Positions 1 to 8,370 of a stretch of DNA of 52,236 nt are shown here, piece by piece; within the stretch, counting starts at the first letter, position 1, and the number at the start of each line of letters is the position of its first letter. The translations under genes and the position numbers were made by a program. This DNA is from Bacillota bacterium (GTDB taxonomy: Bacteria > Bacillota > Clostridia > Peptostreptococcales > Anaerovoracaceae): assembly GCA_017397825.1 (NCBI GenBank), contig JAFQHT010000118.1:1-52236 (forward strand). Direction: 5' to 3'. The notes beneath the pieces were generated by a model. It made no database searches, was not told where the DNA came from, and was given only the letters and a program-made list of their open reading frames with translations.

Positions 1-46
1 ATTGCTTTAATAAGAAAAAGTTATATTAAGATAAAGCATTTGTCTA

Positions 47-141
47 TTGCTTTTTTCAGTAAAGGGGAGTAATATAATACTTGTGTTATGTAATTATCGT
101 GTTTTAAATAATAAATGTGCGGACAGAATAATCATTCTGTC
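47..141 (+). promoter_or_regulatory. Leader with possible -10 box and small hairpin
   Basis: A TATAAT hexamer lies at 73-78, but the only -35-like sequence (TTGCTT, 47-52) is 20 bases away, so the promoter is weak or uses another signal. Downstream, GACAGAAT (122-129) and ATTCTGTC (134-141) form a perfect 8-bp stem with a 4-base loop, without a T-tract, just before an AAGGAGAGG sequence at 151-159. The stem may be a leader structure for the following two-gene unit. Confidence 0.3.
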
Positions 142-196
142 AGAAAAGGAAAGGAGAGGTAAGTTAAAGCACGGTTTGATAATGGAGAATGTAATT

Positions 197-508
197 ATGG
201 GTAAAAACAAAGGGCCGCTTGAGGTGATTGCAAGGCTTCTGGGGATGGACTATATTTCGGATCTGAGAAACCCTGTTTATCTTCCGGCGGTAAGGTGCGT
301 GCTGAACTTTATGGATATCTCAAAGTTCAGTGCGGATGAGTGGTCGCATGCGGCTAACTATATTCTGGGAAACGAAAAAACATATGCCACAGCGGCAGAA
401 GCGGTGGCGGGGATTTTGGACAGAGATTCATTAAGTGTTCAGGCGGGCGGAAAACGACTGCAGAACTATGTATGGGGAAAATATATGGAAGAAAGAACGG
501 AGGTATAA
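197..508 (+). CDS. Small unknown protein upstream of surface protein
   Basis: About 103 residues, soluble, with no signal peptide or membrane segment. I do not recognise the family. I chose ATG 197 because GGAG at 184-187 sits 9 bases upstream. ATG 182, 5 codons earlier, is in frame, but the AAGGAGAGG at 151-159 is too far away to serve it well. The protein is mostly helical in composition, with no obvious Cys or His metal site. It ends 3 bases before the ATG of the large secreted protein, so the two are probably cotranscribed and translationally coupled. That suggests a role linked to expression or export of the surface protein, but nothing in the sequence shows it. Confidence 0.6.
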   Translation: MGKNKGPLEVIARLLGMDYISDLRNPVYLPAVRCVLNFMDISKFSADEWSHAANYILGNEKTYATAAEAVAGILDRDSLSVQAGGKRLQNYVWGKYMEERTEV

Positions 509-511
509 ATT

Positions 512-3500
512 ATGACCAAACGACTATTATGCTGCCTCCTGGCGGTATGCCTTGTGTTTACCATGGCACCGGCAATGGCCTGGGCAGATGGGGAAAGTGA
601 ACCTGTAACAGAGCCATCTCCATCAGTTGCCACATTAGACATATCAGTAGGTTCTATAACAATTACTGAAAATGGCTTCTCACAGGAAAATGGAGATACA
701 AACGATAATTGGCCGGGTGATTATGTGATTACACAGACTGGTACTGGCACAGTATCGAATTATATTCACATTACCGGTGGTATGCATAATATCACCCTTA
801 ATGATGTTAATATAAACGGCACGAAAACGATCGAAGCGACCGAAGCAAATAGTCTGTTCACCGGACACTCAACACATCCTATGAAGGCAACGCAACTAGG
901 TCCATTTATGGTTTACGGTGGTGCTGATGTGACTATGACAATTAAGGGCACAAACGACATCACCTCTCCTACTGATTTCATTAGTGCGGCAGTTGAGGTT
1001 GTACATGGAAGTGCACTTACCATTGAGGGCGAAGGCACACTGAATGCTACTGCAACGCGAGGCGAGTGTAACGGTATCGGTAGTTCTCGCTGGAGAAAAG
1101 CAGGTACGGTAACCATCAACTCCGGCACGATTGTTGCAAAAGCTAACGGCGCTTATGTGTCTGGCCTCGGCCCCGGCAGAAGTCAAACCGGTGGTAGCTT
1201 TATCATCAATGGCGGTAATGTAAGCAGCAGTAGTGGACAAGCATACGCTATTGGTGTTTCGGCTGGTGCTACGGCAGACAATGTGACAATCGCTGGTGGT
1301 ACAGTCACTTGCACTCACGGTGTTGGCGGTACTGTCTTTTCAGTCACCGGGGGCAATATCATTACCAACGCTACTCTTCCTGCTACTGACAGCAATGGAC
1401 GTAAACTGGCAAAGCTGTATGTGGTAGATACAAACGGTACTGTAGAGGCAAATACTGAAGTTGAAGTCACCGTAAACAACGGTACTCCTTGGAAAGCTAT
1501 TACTGATAACAATGGTATCATCAACACATATATGTTGGATACAGATACGGTTAACGGTTCTGCCAAACTGCCTGACGGCTGGCTCATCGGCGGTAATTGT
1601 GTTTGCGACACAGCAGACCTTACATTTACAGATATGGCAAATGAAGTTGACGTATACTCTGAGGATGTAGATGTCGACGTAACTGTACGTGGCGTGTGCA
1701 CAATGCCTATCCACAAGGATGTTACTGCAATCGTAACAATCGATAGTGTGACCCTTGAAAACAGTACAGAGTCTGTAGAAACCCCTGCAAATTATGCCAC
1801 TTATGCAGATGGCAAGCTTACTTTGAAGCCTGCTGGCAATACAGATAACTACACCGTAAAACTGAGTGCTACACGCGGCGGCGAGGGTGAAGAACCTGTT
1901 ACACATGAGATTAAGGTATGGGCCAGCAACACAGTAGGCAGAAAACTCAATATTACCAATGGATCAATCACTGTTGTCGGGGTAACAGATACGAACAACA
2001 TAAAGTATACCCAAGGCAGCAACACCTTTACCGTTGATAAAGATACTCCTGTAACTATCACAGGCAAATCTTCCTATACTTACGCTGGTGTTAATCCTAT
2101 CCACGTAAAAGATTGCAGCCCTACAATTATCCTTAAAGATACAGACATTTCAATAGGTGGAAATGCTACAACAACAGCAGGTAGCGAGGCGCCTTTGAAT
2201 CATTATGTGTCTACTATTCTAATTGAGGGAGCAAACACTCATGCAACATTGCTCCTAAGCGGAGAAAACAAAATATCCCGCGAGGTTTATAATAGCAGCT
2301 CTCACCTGTATCCTGGTATTGAAGTCAAGGAAGCAGAACTGACTATCGATTGCATAGAGGGTGAGAACTGTACTGACAAAAACTGCTTGAATAAGCTGTT
2401 TATCGTAACAGCAAATATCGGTTGTCGGGCGGCAGGTATTGGTCAGCGCAAGCAAACAGCGCCTTATGGATTTACGCTGAATATTGATGGCGGCTATATT
2501 GATGTCAATAAAGATGGGTATGGTGCTGCCATCGGCAGCTGTTGGGTGTCTCATGACGAAACCGTAAATCCATTTACGATTAACATAACAGACGGTTATG
2601 TGAAGACATATTCTTCCGCAAATGGCGGAGGAATTGGCGCAAAGGGTAACAGTCAGGTGAATTCTGGAAAGGTGCACGTCAACATCGGTGGTACTGCTGT
2701 TGTTGAAACAATTCTGGAAGGTACACCAAAAAATAACCCTGCAATCCGAGGAAGCAGCGTTACTATTTCTGAAAATGCCAATATAACTGCCAAAGGCAGT
2801 ATTGAGGCAAAAACTGCTACGGTAACAGGTAACGCAAAAGTAGATTTACAGCCTACTGTTGGTGCAAGTGGTGATGGTGGAATTGAAGGCAATCTTGTCG
2901 TTTCTGGCACGGCTGAAGTGACTGCAAAGGGTGGCGTTACTGGTAATGTGAATGTTGCAAATGGTTCTTATTCTAATATTGAGGGTACAATCAAGGGGAC
3001 TGTTACTGCTGTAGGAGGTGCATCTGTCAATGGTGTTAATATGCCTGAAAATATGGAAGGCACAATAATAATTCCTGGTGGAAGCATTGGTGGTTTAGCT
3101 GTTGATGAAGAGAACGATACAATCACACTTCCTGCAGGAACAACTATAAAAGCAGACGATGAAACTGAAACAGTAATTCCTGAAAATATAACATCAGTAA
3201 CAGTACCTGCAGCGGCAGTTGATGAAATTGAAGTAAAAGAAACAGAAATCGAAGGAACAGAAGAAAAAACATCTTCTCTCATTCTTCCAGAAGGTTCTGC
3301 AGTAACTCAGGGAACTGATGCAGAACAGATAACAACAACAATTCCTTCCGGCGGCAGTGTTGCAGAAGACGGAAGTATTTCCACAGAAGGTATTGTAATT
3401 ACAGAAAACACAGATGGAACTGTGACTACAGTAGATGGAGATAAAGTGACAACAATCACACCTCCATCCGGAAGTGAAGATATAACTGTAAATACTGACG

Positions 3501-4900
3501 GCTCAGTAAAAGTACCTGCAGATACAGTTATAACAGAAGTCACAGGCACAGGTGAAAATGCGGTAACAACAACTACAACAGTATCTGCGGCAGGAACTGT
3601 ATCCGCTGATGGCAATGTAACATCTGAAGAAGGTGTTGTATTTACTGAAAATCCGGACGGTACATTTACGGTGACTGATGCAAACGATAAAACAGTAACA
3701 GTAGAAGTACCTGAAGGAGAAACTGCAGAATTTTCAGACGGAACAGTAACTCTTCCTGAAGGAGCGACCGTTACAGAAGCAGATGGTACAGTGACAACAG
3801 TACCTGCAGGCGGAAGCCTTGAAGCAGAAGGAACTGTAACTTCCGAAACCGGTAACGTAATTACTGAAAATGCAGCAGGCACAGAAGTGACAATTACTGC
3901 TCCTGACAACAATACAACTACAATCACAGTACCTGCTGACAAAGCAGATGAACTTGTAGTAAATGCAGACGGAACAGCAACACTTCCAGAAGGTTCTGCA
4001 GTAACTCAGGGAACTGGCGCAGACCAGACAACTACAACAATCCCTGCAGGCGGCAGTGTTGCGGCAGACGGAAGTATTTCCACAGAAGGAACCAAGATTG
4101 TTGAAAATGCTGACAATACAGTCACTGTTACTGATAAAAACGGTACTACAACAACAATTACACCATCAGAAGGTGGCAGTGTAACTGTAAACCCTGACGG
4201 CAAGGTAGAAGTGCCTGTAGGTTCCACAATTACCAAGGGTGAAGGCGATAGCCAGACAACTGTAACAATCCCTTCAGAAACAGGCGGCAGCGTAACTCTT
4301 CCAGCAGACAAGGTTGATGATGTCAAGCAGAATAGCAACGGTAACGTATCACTCCCATCAGGAACTATTGTAACTGACTCAGAAGGAAAAGATACAGTTA
4401 TGAACTACGGCGGAACTATCAATGCAGAAGGTAAGCCAGACGCAACAATCCCTTACTATCCACCAACAACTCCTTACAATCCTGCAGAACCTGAAACTCC
4501 TGTAGAACCTGAAACTCCTGCAGAACCTGAAACTCCGCAGACAGGTGGCACAGAAACTCCTGCTGAAAAGACAGAACGAATCATAAACGGTGTCGAAAAC
4601 ACAACTGTCAAGGCCAAGTCAGTGAAGACTTCAAAGGGTATTAAAATAACATGGACCAAGTCCAAAGGCTACAAGGTTGACTACTATGAAGTATACCGTT
4701 CAACCAAGAAGTCCAAGGGCTACGGTACTAAACCAATTTATACAACAAAGAATTCAGAAAATCCGGGCACCAAGACATACTACGTCAACACCAAGAACCT
4801 GAAGAAGGGCACACGCTACTACTACAAGGTACGCGGCGTGCGTGTAGTTGACGGCAAGAAGTACTACACAGAAGCAACTAAGGCCTGGAGAACCTTTTAA
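512..4900 (+). CDS. Large secreted repeat-rich surface protein with FN3-like C-terminus
   Basis: 1462 residues. The N-terminus is a clear signal peptide (charged MTKR, hydrophobic core, cleavage near AWA at about residue 25). Residues about 40-900 are Gly/Asn/Thr-rich with many short beta strands and repeated 'INGG', 'VTINSGT', 'ITGG' units, as in carbohydrate-binding or right-handed beta-helix surface proteins of gut Firmicutes. Residues about 900-1300 are degenerate repeats of the type GGSV..DGSIS.EG and TVT.P.G, followed by a PETP/VEPETP proline spacer and a C-terminal fibronectin III-like domain of about 90 residues rich in Lys and Tyr. There is no LPXTG sorting signal, so attachment may be through the basic C-terminal domain. 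Start ATG 512 has AGGAGGT-like GGAGGT 8 bases upstream. It is probably an adhesin or glycan-binding protein; the function is inferred. Confidence 0.75.
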   Translation: MTKRLLCCLLAVCLVFTMAPAMAWADGESEPVTEPSPSVATLDISVGSITITENGFSQENGDTNDNWPGDYVITQTGTGTVSNYIHITGGMHNITLNDVNINGTKTIEATEANSLFTGHSTHPMKATQLGPFMVYGGADVTMTIKGTNDITSPTDFISAAVEVVHGSALTIEGEGTLNATATRGECNGIGSSRWRKAGTVTINSGTIVAKANGAYVSGLGPGRSQTGGSFIINGGNVSSSSGQAYAIGVSAGATADNVTIAGGTVTCTHGVGGTVFSVTGGNIITNATLPATDSNGRKLAKLYVVDTNGTVEANTEVEVTVNNGTPWKAITDNNGIINTYMLDTDTVNGSAKLPDGWLIGGNCVCDTADLTFTDMANEVDVYSEDVDVDVTVRGVCTMPIHKDVTAIVTIDSVTLENSTESVETPANYATYADGKLTLKPAGNTDNYTVKLSATRGGEGEEPVTHEIKVWASNTVGRKLNITNGSITVVGVTDTNNIKYTQGSNTFTVDKDTPVTITGKSSYTYAGVNPIHVKDCSPTIILKDTDISIGGNATTTAGSEAPLNHYVSTILIEGANTHATLLLSGENKISREVYNSSSHLYPGIEVKEAELTIDCIEGENCTDKNCLNKLFIVTANIGCRAAGIGQRKQTAPYGFTLNIDGGYIDVNKDGYGAAIGSCWVSHDETVNPFTINITDGYVKTYSSANGGGIGAKGNSQVNSGKVHVNIGGTAVVETILEGTPKNNPAIRGSSVTISENANITAKGSIEAKTATVTGNAKVDLQPTVGASGDGGIEGNLVVSGTAEVTAKGGVTGNVNVANGSYSNIEGTIKGTVTAVGGASVNGVNMPENMEGTIIIPGGSIGGLAVDEENDTITLPAGTTIKADDETETVIPENITSVTVPAAAVDEIEVKETEIEGTEEKTSSLILPEGSAVTQGTDAEQITTTIPSGGSVAEDGSISTEGIVITENTDGTVTTVDGDKVTTITPPSGSEDITVNTDGSVKVPADTVITEVTGTGENAVTTTTTVSAAGTVSADGNVTSEEGVVFTENPDGTFTVTDANDKTVTVEVPEGETAEFSDGTVTLPEGATVTEADGTVTTVPAGGSLEAEGTVTSETGNVITENAAGTEVTITAPDNNTTTITVPADKADELVVNADGTATLPEGSAVTQGTGADQTTTTIPAGGSVAADGSISTEGTKIVENADNTVTVTDKNGTTTTITPSEGGSVTVNPDGKVEVPVGSTITKGEGDSQTTVTIPSETGGSVTLPADKVDDVKQNSNGNVSLPSGTIVTDSEGKDTVMNYGGTINAEGKPDATIPYYPPTTPYNPAEPETPVEPETPAEPETPQTGGTETPAEKTERIINGVENTTVKAKSVKTSKGIKITWTKSKGYKVDYYEVYRSTKKSKGYGTKPIYTTKNSENPGTKTYYVNTKNLKKGTRYYYKVRGVRVVDGKKYYTEATKAWRTF
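3284..4089 (+). repeat. Long intragenic direct repeat in surface-protein gene
   Basis: Bases 3284-3390 recur at 3983-4089, 699 bases apart, which keeps the reading frame. The first 34 bases of the two copies are identical and most of the rest match; differences are scattered. Between the copies lie weaker, protein-level repeats. Such repeats can recombine and change the stalk length of the surface protein without a frameshift. Confidence 0.75.
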
Positions 4901-4946
4901 TTAATTCTGCGAAAAACTAATCATGTTTTTCATAACTTTCCTTCGT

Positions 4947-5031
4947 ATGCCGGGGCGCACAACCGGCATGCGGTAAAATGAACTTTTTATGGGTAAAGCA
5001 GAAAGCACCTGATGCACACAGGTGCTTTTTG
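4947..5031 (+). terminator. Tandem hairpins ending the surface-protein unit
   Basis: ATGCCGG (4947-4953) pairs with CCGGCAT (4963-4969) but has no T-tract directly after it. The second hairpin, AAGCACCTG (5003-5011) with CAGGTGCTT (5019-5027), runs into a T-rich tail and is a good intrinsic terminator. Confidence 0.75.
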
Positions 5032-5035
5032 CGTT

Positions 5036-5109
5036 AAAAAACTCTCCGTCATACATGCCCTCTGCTCCGCATAAAATGTAGCAGACATTATGAGCGGAGG
5101 GAGTTTTTT
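5036..5109 (+). promoter_or_regulatory. Structured leader that hides the ribosome binding site
   Basis: AAAAAACTC (5036-5044) pairs with GAGTTTTTT (5101-5109), and TCCG (5045-5048) pairs with CGGA (5095-5098), giving a 13-bp stem with a 2-base bulge. Inside it TCTGCT (5061-5066) pairs with AGCAGA (5080-5085). The Shine-Dalgarno GGAGGGAG is within the outer stem and six T residues precede the ATG at 5110. It could be a translational switch or an attenuator-like terminator. Confidence 0.5.
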
Positions 5110-5607
5110 ATGAGCGAAAATAATCAGAGAAGCCGGGGAAAGTTTTTCAGGAAACCGAAAAAGAAAACCCTTGGAATAATCGGTATTGCAGCAATTCTGG
5201 GAGCACTGGCATATATGGCCTCAGGGACAGGACTTGTTGAAATAGGCGGAGGTCGCAACGTGGAATTTACTCAGCTGACCAAGGATGAAATTCCACAGGC
5301 CATTGAAACAGATGTTATCCCTGAATACAGAGACCTGGAAAGGGCTCTTGGCTGCCTGATAGACGGCAAAGTTTACGTAGTAGTAACAAGAGGAGAAAAG
5401 CCTACGGCAGGGTACGATCTGACCGTCGAAAAAATGAAACTGGAAAAGACAGAGGGCAAGCACAATCTGGTAGTGCACGCTTTATTTACTGATCCGCCTG
5501 CTGACACGGCAGTTTCTCAGCTTATAACCTATCCTTACGTGGTGGCAGCAACTGATCTGGAGGCACTTCCTGATACCATTGAACTTTCGGTGAAGTATGC
5601 AGAATAA
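5110..5607 (+). CDS. PrcB-family membrane-anchored protein
   Basis: 165 residues. A basic N-terminus (RKPKKK) precedes one membrane segment at about residues 20-40, after which the chain should be outside the cell. Residues about 85-155 match the PrcB C-terminal domain: a VYVVVTRGEKPTAGY start, a central strand LVVHALFTDPP and a final QLITYPYVVAATD segment. In Treponema denticola PrcB is an accessory protein of the dentilisin protease complex. The family is widespread in Firmicutes, where its role is mostly unknown. No protease gene lies next to it here. The start at ATG 5110 has GGAGGGAG upstream, buried in a hairpin. The gene stands alone between two terminators. Confidence 0.7.
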   Translation: MSENNQRSRGKFFRKPKKKTLGIIGIAAILGALAYMASGTGLVEIGGGRNVEFTQLTKDEIPQAIETDVIPEYRDLERALGCLIDGKVYVVVTRGEKPTAGYDLTVEKMKLEKTEGKHNLVVHALFTDPPADTAVSQLITYPYVVAATDLEALPDTIELSVKYAE

Positions 5608-5646
5608 TAACAGCTGATTGCCGGATTACAATATATACAGACTAAA

Positions 5647-5686
5647 AAAGAGCAGCATGATGGTCGCATGTTGCTCTTTGTTTTTT
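5647..5686. terminator. Bidirectional terminator between convergent genes
   Basis: AAAGAGCAGCATG (5647-5659) pairs with CATGTTGCTCTTT (5667-5679), a 13-bp stem allowing one G-T pair, with a T-run after it on the plus strand and an A-run before it that serves the minus strand. Confidence 0.85.
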
Positions 5687-5687
5687 A

Positions 5688-5855
5688 CTATCTGAATGCC
5701 AGAATACACAGTACAATAAGTACCACTGTAAACAGGGAACGTATGATAAGGTTGGGACGCTGGATTTTTTCTGCTTTTATTATGAAAAAAACATCAAGTA
5801 TAAGCATAGTACCTAATATAATCCAGAGATAAGGTGGTTGCAACAGTTTTTCCAT
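5688..5855 (-). CDS. Very small membrane protein
   Basis: 55 residues, beginning MEKLLQPPYLW. AGGAGG lies 7 bases before this ATG, which rules out the longer reading that begins further upstream. Two hydrophobic segments, at about residues 7-24 and 37-54, are joined by a short basic loop (KAEKIQRPN), so this is a two-pass membrane peptide. I do not recognise the family. It is convergent with the PrcB-like gene and divergent from the NTPase gene. The size, clean ribosome site and hydrophobic pattern support a real gene, but no function can be assigned. Confidence 0.6.
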   Translation of the reverse strand: MEKLLQPPYLWIILGTMLILDVFFIIKAEKIQRPNLIIRSLFTVVLIVLCILAFR

Positions 5856-5902
5856 AATAACACCTCCTGCAAGGAATTTTTTTACAAAAATTATAATATA
5901 TG

Positions 5903-5931
5903 TTGTGGCTAGTGTCAAATTGTAATATAAT
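5903..5931 (+). promoter_or_regulatory. Sigma-A type promoter for the P-loop NTPase gene
   Basis: TTGTGG (5903-5908), a 17-base spacer and TATAAT (5926-5931). The -10 box lies about 40 bases before the start codon at 5970. Confidence 0.65.
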
Positions 5932-5969
5932 GTAAAATATAGAAAAAATTATAAATACAAGGAGGGGTT

Positions 5970-6656
5970 ATGGCAAATATATTCGGAAGAGCATCAGACG
6001 AGCGGCAGTGGCAGTCACCGGACTATGGCGTGATAATGGACAGGCACAAAACAGTCATAGGCGTTAAAGGAATAGGCAGCGGCAGCGGGACAACCTTTAC
6101 TGCTATGAATCTGGCTTTTGAACTGGCGGAAACTGTCGGCACAACAGAAGGTGTAACTTACATGGAAGGAAGGATGCAGCCGCCGGGCTGCCGTAAGATG
6201 AGTGATATTCTCAGTGTGGATCCGCAGTTCCGAAGACGTTTATCCAGAGGAAAGACAAATATTTATAAAAAAGTAAACTGGGCTGCAGAAAATCAGGACT
6301 ACCGCGGTGCAGCAGGCAGATACATCATAGTGGATGATCCGGAAAATTATGACGAACTGGACCTTGTTGTTGCAGTTGCTGATCCTTTGCCGTCACGTAT
6401 CGAGGCGGGTATTGAAACATACGGGAAGCTCCGGCAGCTGCAGATTCCGGTTATCTGGATTGTCAACAAAGCCAACCCTCAGGCGGGTATCCGGGAAGTG
6501 GAAAGTTTTCTGAAGCAGAAGTTTGATTACAGGCTGGAACTGTTGCCGGCAGAAGTGTTTTATAAGGCGGAATTTGCCTGTACACAGCAGTACTTTATAC
6601 AGAAACCCCGGGCCATAGAAAAAGTGGCACAGCATATTCTGGAACACAATAAATAG
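5970..6656 (+). CDS. ParA/MinD-like P-loop NTPase
   Basis: 228 residues. After a short N-terminal extension, 'VIGVKGIGSGSGTT' at about residues 28-42 is a Walker-A-like loop preceded by a beta strand. It is like the MinD/ParA type but with Ser where the signature Lys is expected (GSGSGTT rather than GKGGVGKT). 'YIIVDDPENYDELDLVVAVADP' at about 118-139 resembles the Walker B/switch part, followed by 'IPVIWIVNKANP', the usual nucleotide-base region. It may bind a nucleotide weakly or not at all. GGAGGGG precedes ATG 5970. The gene sits just upstream of ftsE but has its own promoter, and ftsE has another, so a link to division is only suggested by position. Confidence 0.55.
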   Translation: MANIFGRASDERQWQSPDYGVIMDRHKTVIGVKGIGSGSGTTFTAMNLAFELAETVGTTEGVTYMEGRMQPPGCRKMSDILSVDPQFRRRLSRGKTNIYKKVNWAAENQDYRGAAGRYIIVDDPENYDELDLVVAVADPLPSRIEAGIETYGKLRQLQIPVIWIVNKANPQAGIREVESFLKQKFDYRLELLPAEVFYKAEFACTQQYFIQKPRAIEKVAQHILEHNK

Positions 6657-6676
6657 TATATATCCATATTTTACTA

Positions 6677-6705
6677 TTTAAATTTCAGTCGAAATGTTGT
6701 ATAAT
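6677..6705 (+). promoter_or_regulatory. Probable promoter of the ftsEX unit
   Basis: TATAAT at 6700-6705 with a weak -35, TTTAAA (6677-6682), 17 bases upstream. It lies in an A+T-rich gap about 65 bases before the ftsE start. Confidence 0.5.
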
Positions 6706-6769
6706 GTTAATGTATGTAAAGAAATATGTCATAACATTGATATAAACAGATAATTTGGGGGAATTACAC

Positions 6770-7456
6770 ATGATTACTTTTGATCACGTTACTAAAAAAT
6801 ACCGTACCAACATCGGTCTTGACGATGTGAGTGTACATATCAATAAAGGGGATTTCGTATTCCTTGTCGGTCCCAGCGGTGCCGGCAAATCCACATTCAT
6901 CAAGCTGATTCTCAAAGAAATAAATGCAGATGAGGGGACAATCAGAGTGGGAGATTTTGAAGTAACTGCTCTTTCAAACCGTATGATACCGATGTTCCGC
7001 CGCAAGGTGGGAACTGTGTTCCAGGATTTCAGACTGCTTCCTAAAAAGACGGTATTTGAAAACGTGGCCTTTGCTATGGAGGTGCTGCATAAGTCTCCTC
7101 GGCAGATCCGTAAGCAGGTTCCTCAGATTCTCAGCCTTGTGGGCATCAGTGACAAGGCACACAAGTATCCTGACGAACTTTCTGCAGGGGAACAGCAGAG
7201 AGTAGCAATTGCAAGAGCAATCGTGAATAACCCGGCAGTTCTCATCGCAGACGAACCTACTGGTAACCTGGACCCTGACACAGCGTGGGAAATCATGGAT
7301 CTGCTGGATCAGATCAACCTGAGAGGTACCACTATTGTAATGGTAACTCACGCCAAGGACATCGTCGACAGAATGAAGAAACGTGTAATTGCAATAGAAA
7401 GCGGCCGCATTGTCAGAGACGAAGCAGGCCAGTACGGATATAAGGGGGCTGAGTAG
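6770..7456 (+). CDS. Cell division ATP-binding protein FtsE
   Basis: 228 residues, the normal FtsE length. Walker A GPSGAGKST is at residues 34-42, the ABC signature LSAGEQQ at 137-143 and Walker B VLIADEP at 157-163, followed by the D-loop and the TH switch motif. FtsE dimers hydrolyse ATP at the cytoplasmic face and drive FtsX, which controls a peptidoglycan hydrolase outside the cell during division or elongation. I chose ATG 6770, 8 bases after GGGGG; a TTG in frame 15 bases upstream lies inside the ribosome site. ftsX begins one base after the stop codon and an M23 activator follows, which is the canonical gene order. Confidence 0.95.
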   Translation: MITFDHVTKKYRTNIGLDDVSVHINKGDFVFLVGPSGAGKSTFIKLILKEINADEGTIRVGDFEVTALSNRMIPMFRRKVGTVFQDFRLLPKKTVFENVAFAMEVLHKSPRQIRKQVPQILSLVGISDKAHKYPDELSAGEQQRVAIARAIVNNPAVLIADEPTGNLDPDTAWEIMDLLDQINLRGTTIVMVTHAKDIVDRMKKRVIAIESGRIVRDEAGQYGYKGAE

Positions 7457-7457
7457 T

Positions 7458-8348
7458 TTGGGTAGTTTAATGTACAATATCAAACAAGGCTTTATCCAGA
7501 TTTTCAGAAACAGGGGTATGAGCCTTGCATCAATATTTGCCATTGTGGCAATGCTGCTGATACTGGGACTTTTCTTTGTAATTACGGTCAATGTGAACTT
7601 GTTTACCGAAGTCGTGAAGCAGGATTACGACCAGATTGAAGTGTATCTTCTTGAAGAAACAACCAATGATCAGGCCAAGGAACTGATGGCACAGATAAAA
7701 GCAAAGGACGGGGTTACAGATGTTGCTTACAGAACCAAGGACGAAGCTCTTGAAATTCTCAAGCAGCGCTGGGGAGAAAGCGGATACCTGCTTGATTCCC
7801 TGGGAAAGAACCCGCTTCCTGCGTCAATTCTGATTACTGTAGATTCACTTGATAATGCAGAAGAAGTCGCAGCCTATGCAGGTTCTCTGCCGGGAGTTGA
7901 CGACATGCTGTACTATCAGGAGACGGTTGAAAAACTGACCAAGATTACTGACTTCCTTCAGATTGGTGCACTGATTATCATGGCATTCCTGGTTGTGGTT
8001 TCTGTAATCGTAGTATCCAATACAGTAAAACTCACTGTATTTGCCCGGGCGAAGGAAATCCACATCATGAAGTATGTAGGGGCAACAAACTGGTTCATCA
8101 GAGGACCTTTCCTGGCGGAAGGTGTTATTATCGGTATGCTGGCGGCACTGATTTCTTCAGGCCTTATAGCACTGGTATATTCCAAGCTGGTTGAGGCTGT
8201 GGGAGCGCAGGTTCTTGCAATCGTGGGATGTCCGCTGATTTCAGTGGGTTACATGACCACAAACATGATTATTATTTTCCTGGCACTGGGTGTGAGTATC
8301 GGTGCGTGGGGAAGTATTATATCCATGAGAAGATTCCTGGATACTTAA
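7458..8348 (+). CDS. Cell division protein FtsX
   Basis: 296 residues if translation starts at TTG 7458, which is 10 bases from the AAGGGGG at 7442-7447. ATG 7470 is a possible alternative but lies 22 bases from it. There is one membrane segment near residues 20-45, a large extracytoplasmic domain (about 50-165) that in this family contacts the hydrolase, and three more membrane segments in the C-terminal half, with the conserved 'ARAKEIHIMKYVGATNWFIRGPF' coupling region at about 195-217. It acts with FtsE as a non-transporting ABC complex that opens the peptidoglycan hydrolase encoded next. Confidence 0.93.
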   Translation: MGSLMYNIKQGFIQIFRNRGMSLASIFAIVAMLLILGLFFVITVNVNLFTEVVKQDYDQIEVYLLEETTNDQAKELMAQIKAKDGVTDVAYRTKDEALEILKQRWGESGYLLDSLGKNPLPASILITVDSLDNAEEVAAYAGSLPGVDDMLYYQETVEKLTKITDFLQIGALIIMAFLVVVSVIVVSNTVKLTVFARAKEIHIMKYVGATNWFIRGPFLAEGVIIGMLAALISSGLIALVYSKLVEAVGAQVLAIVGCPLISVGYMTTNMIIIFLALGVSIGAWGSIISMRRFLDT

Positions 8349-8370
8349 AATTTTGGGGGATACATAAGAG

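Noticed and set aside
3307-3942. Long minus-strand readings (up to 211 residues) within the surface-protein gene
   Set aside because: They are Ser/Val/Thr low-complexity mirrors of the repeat region, lack ribosome sites and lie wholly inside a clear gene.
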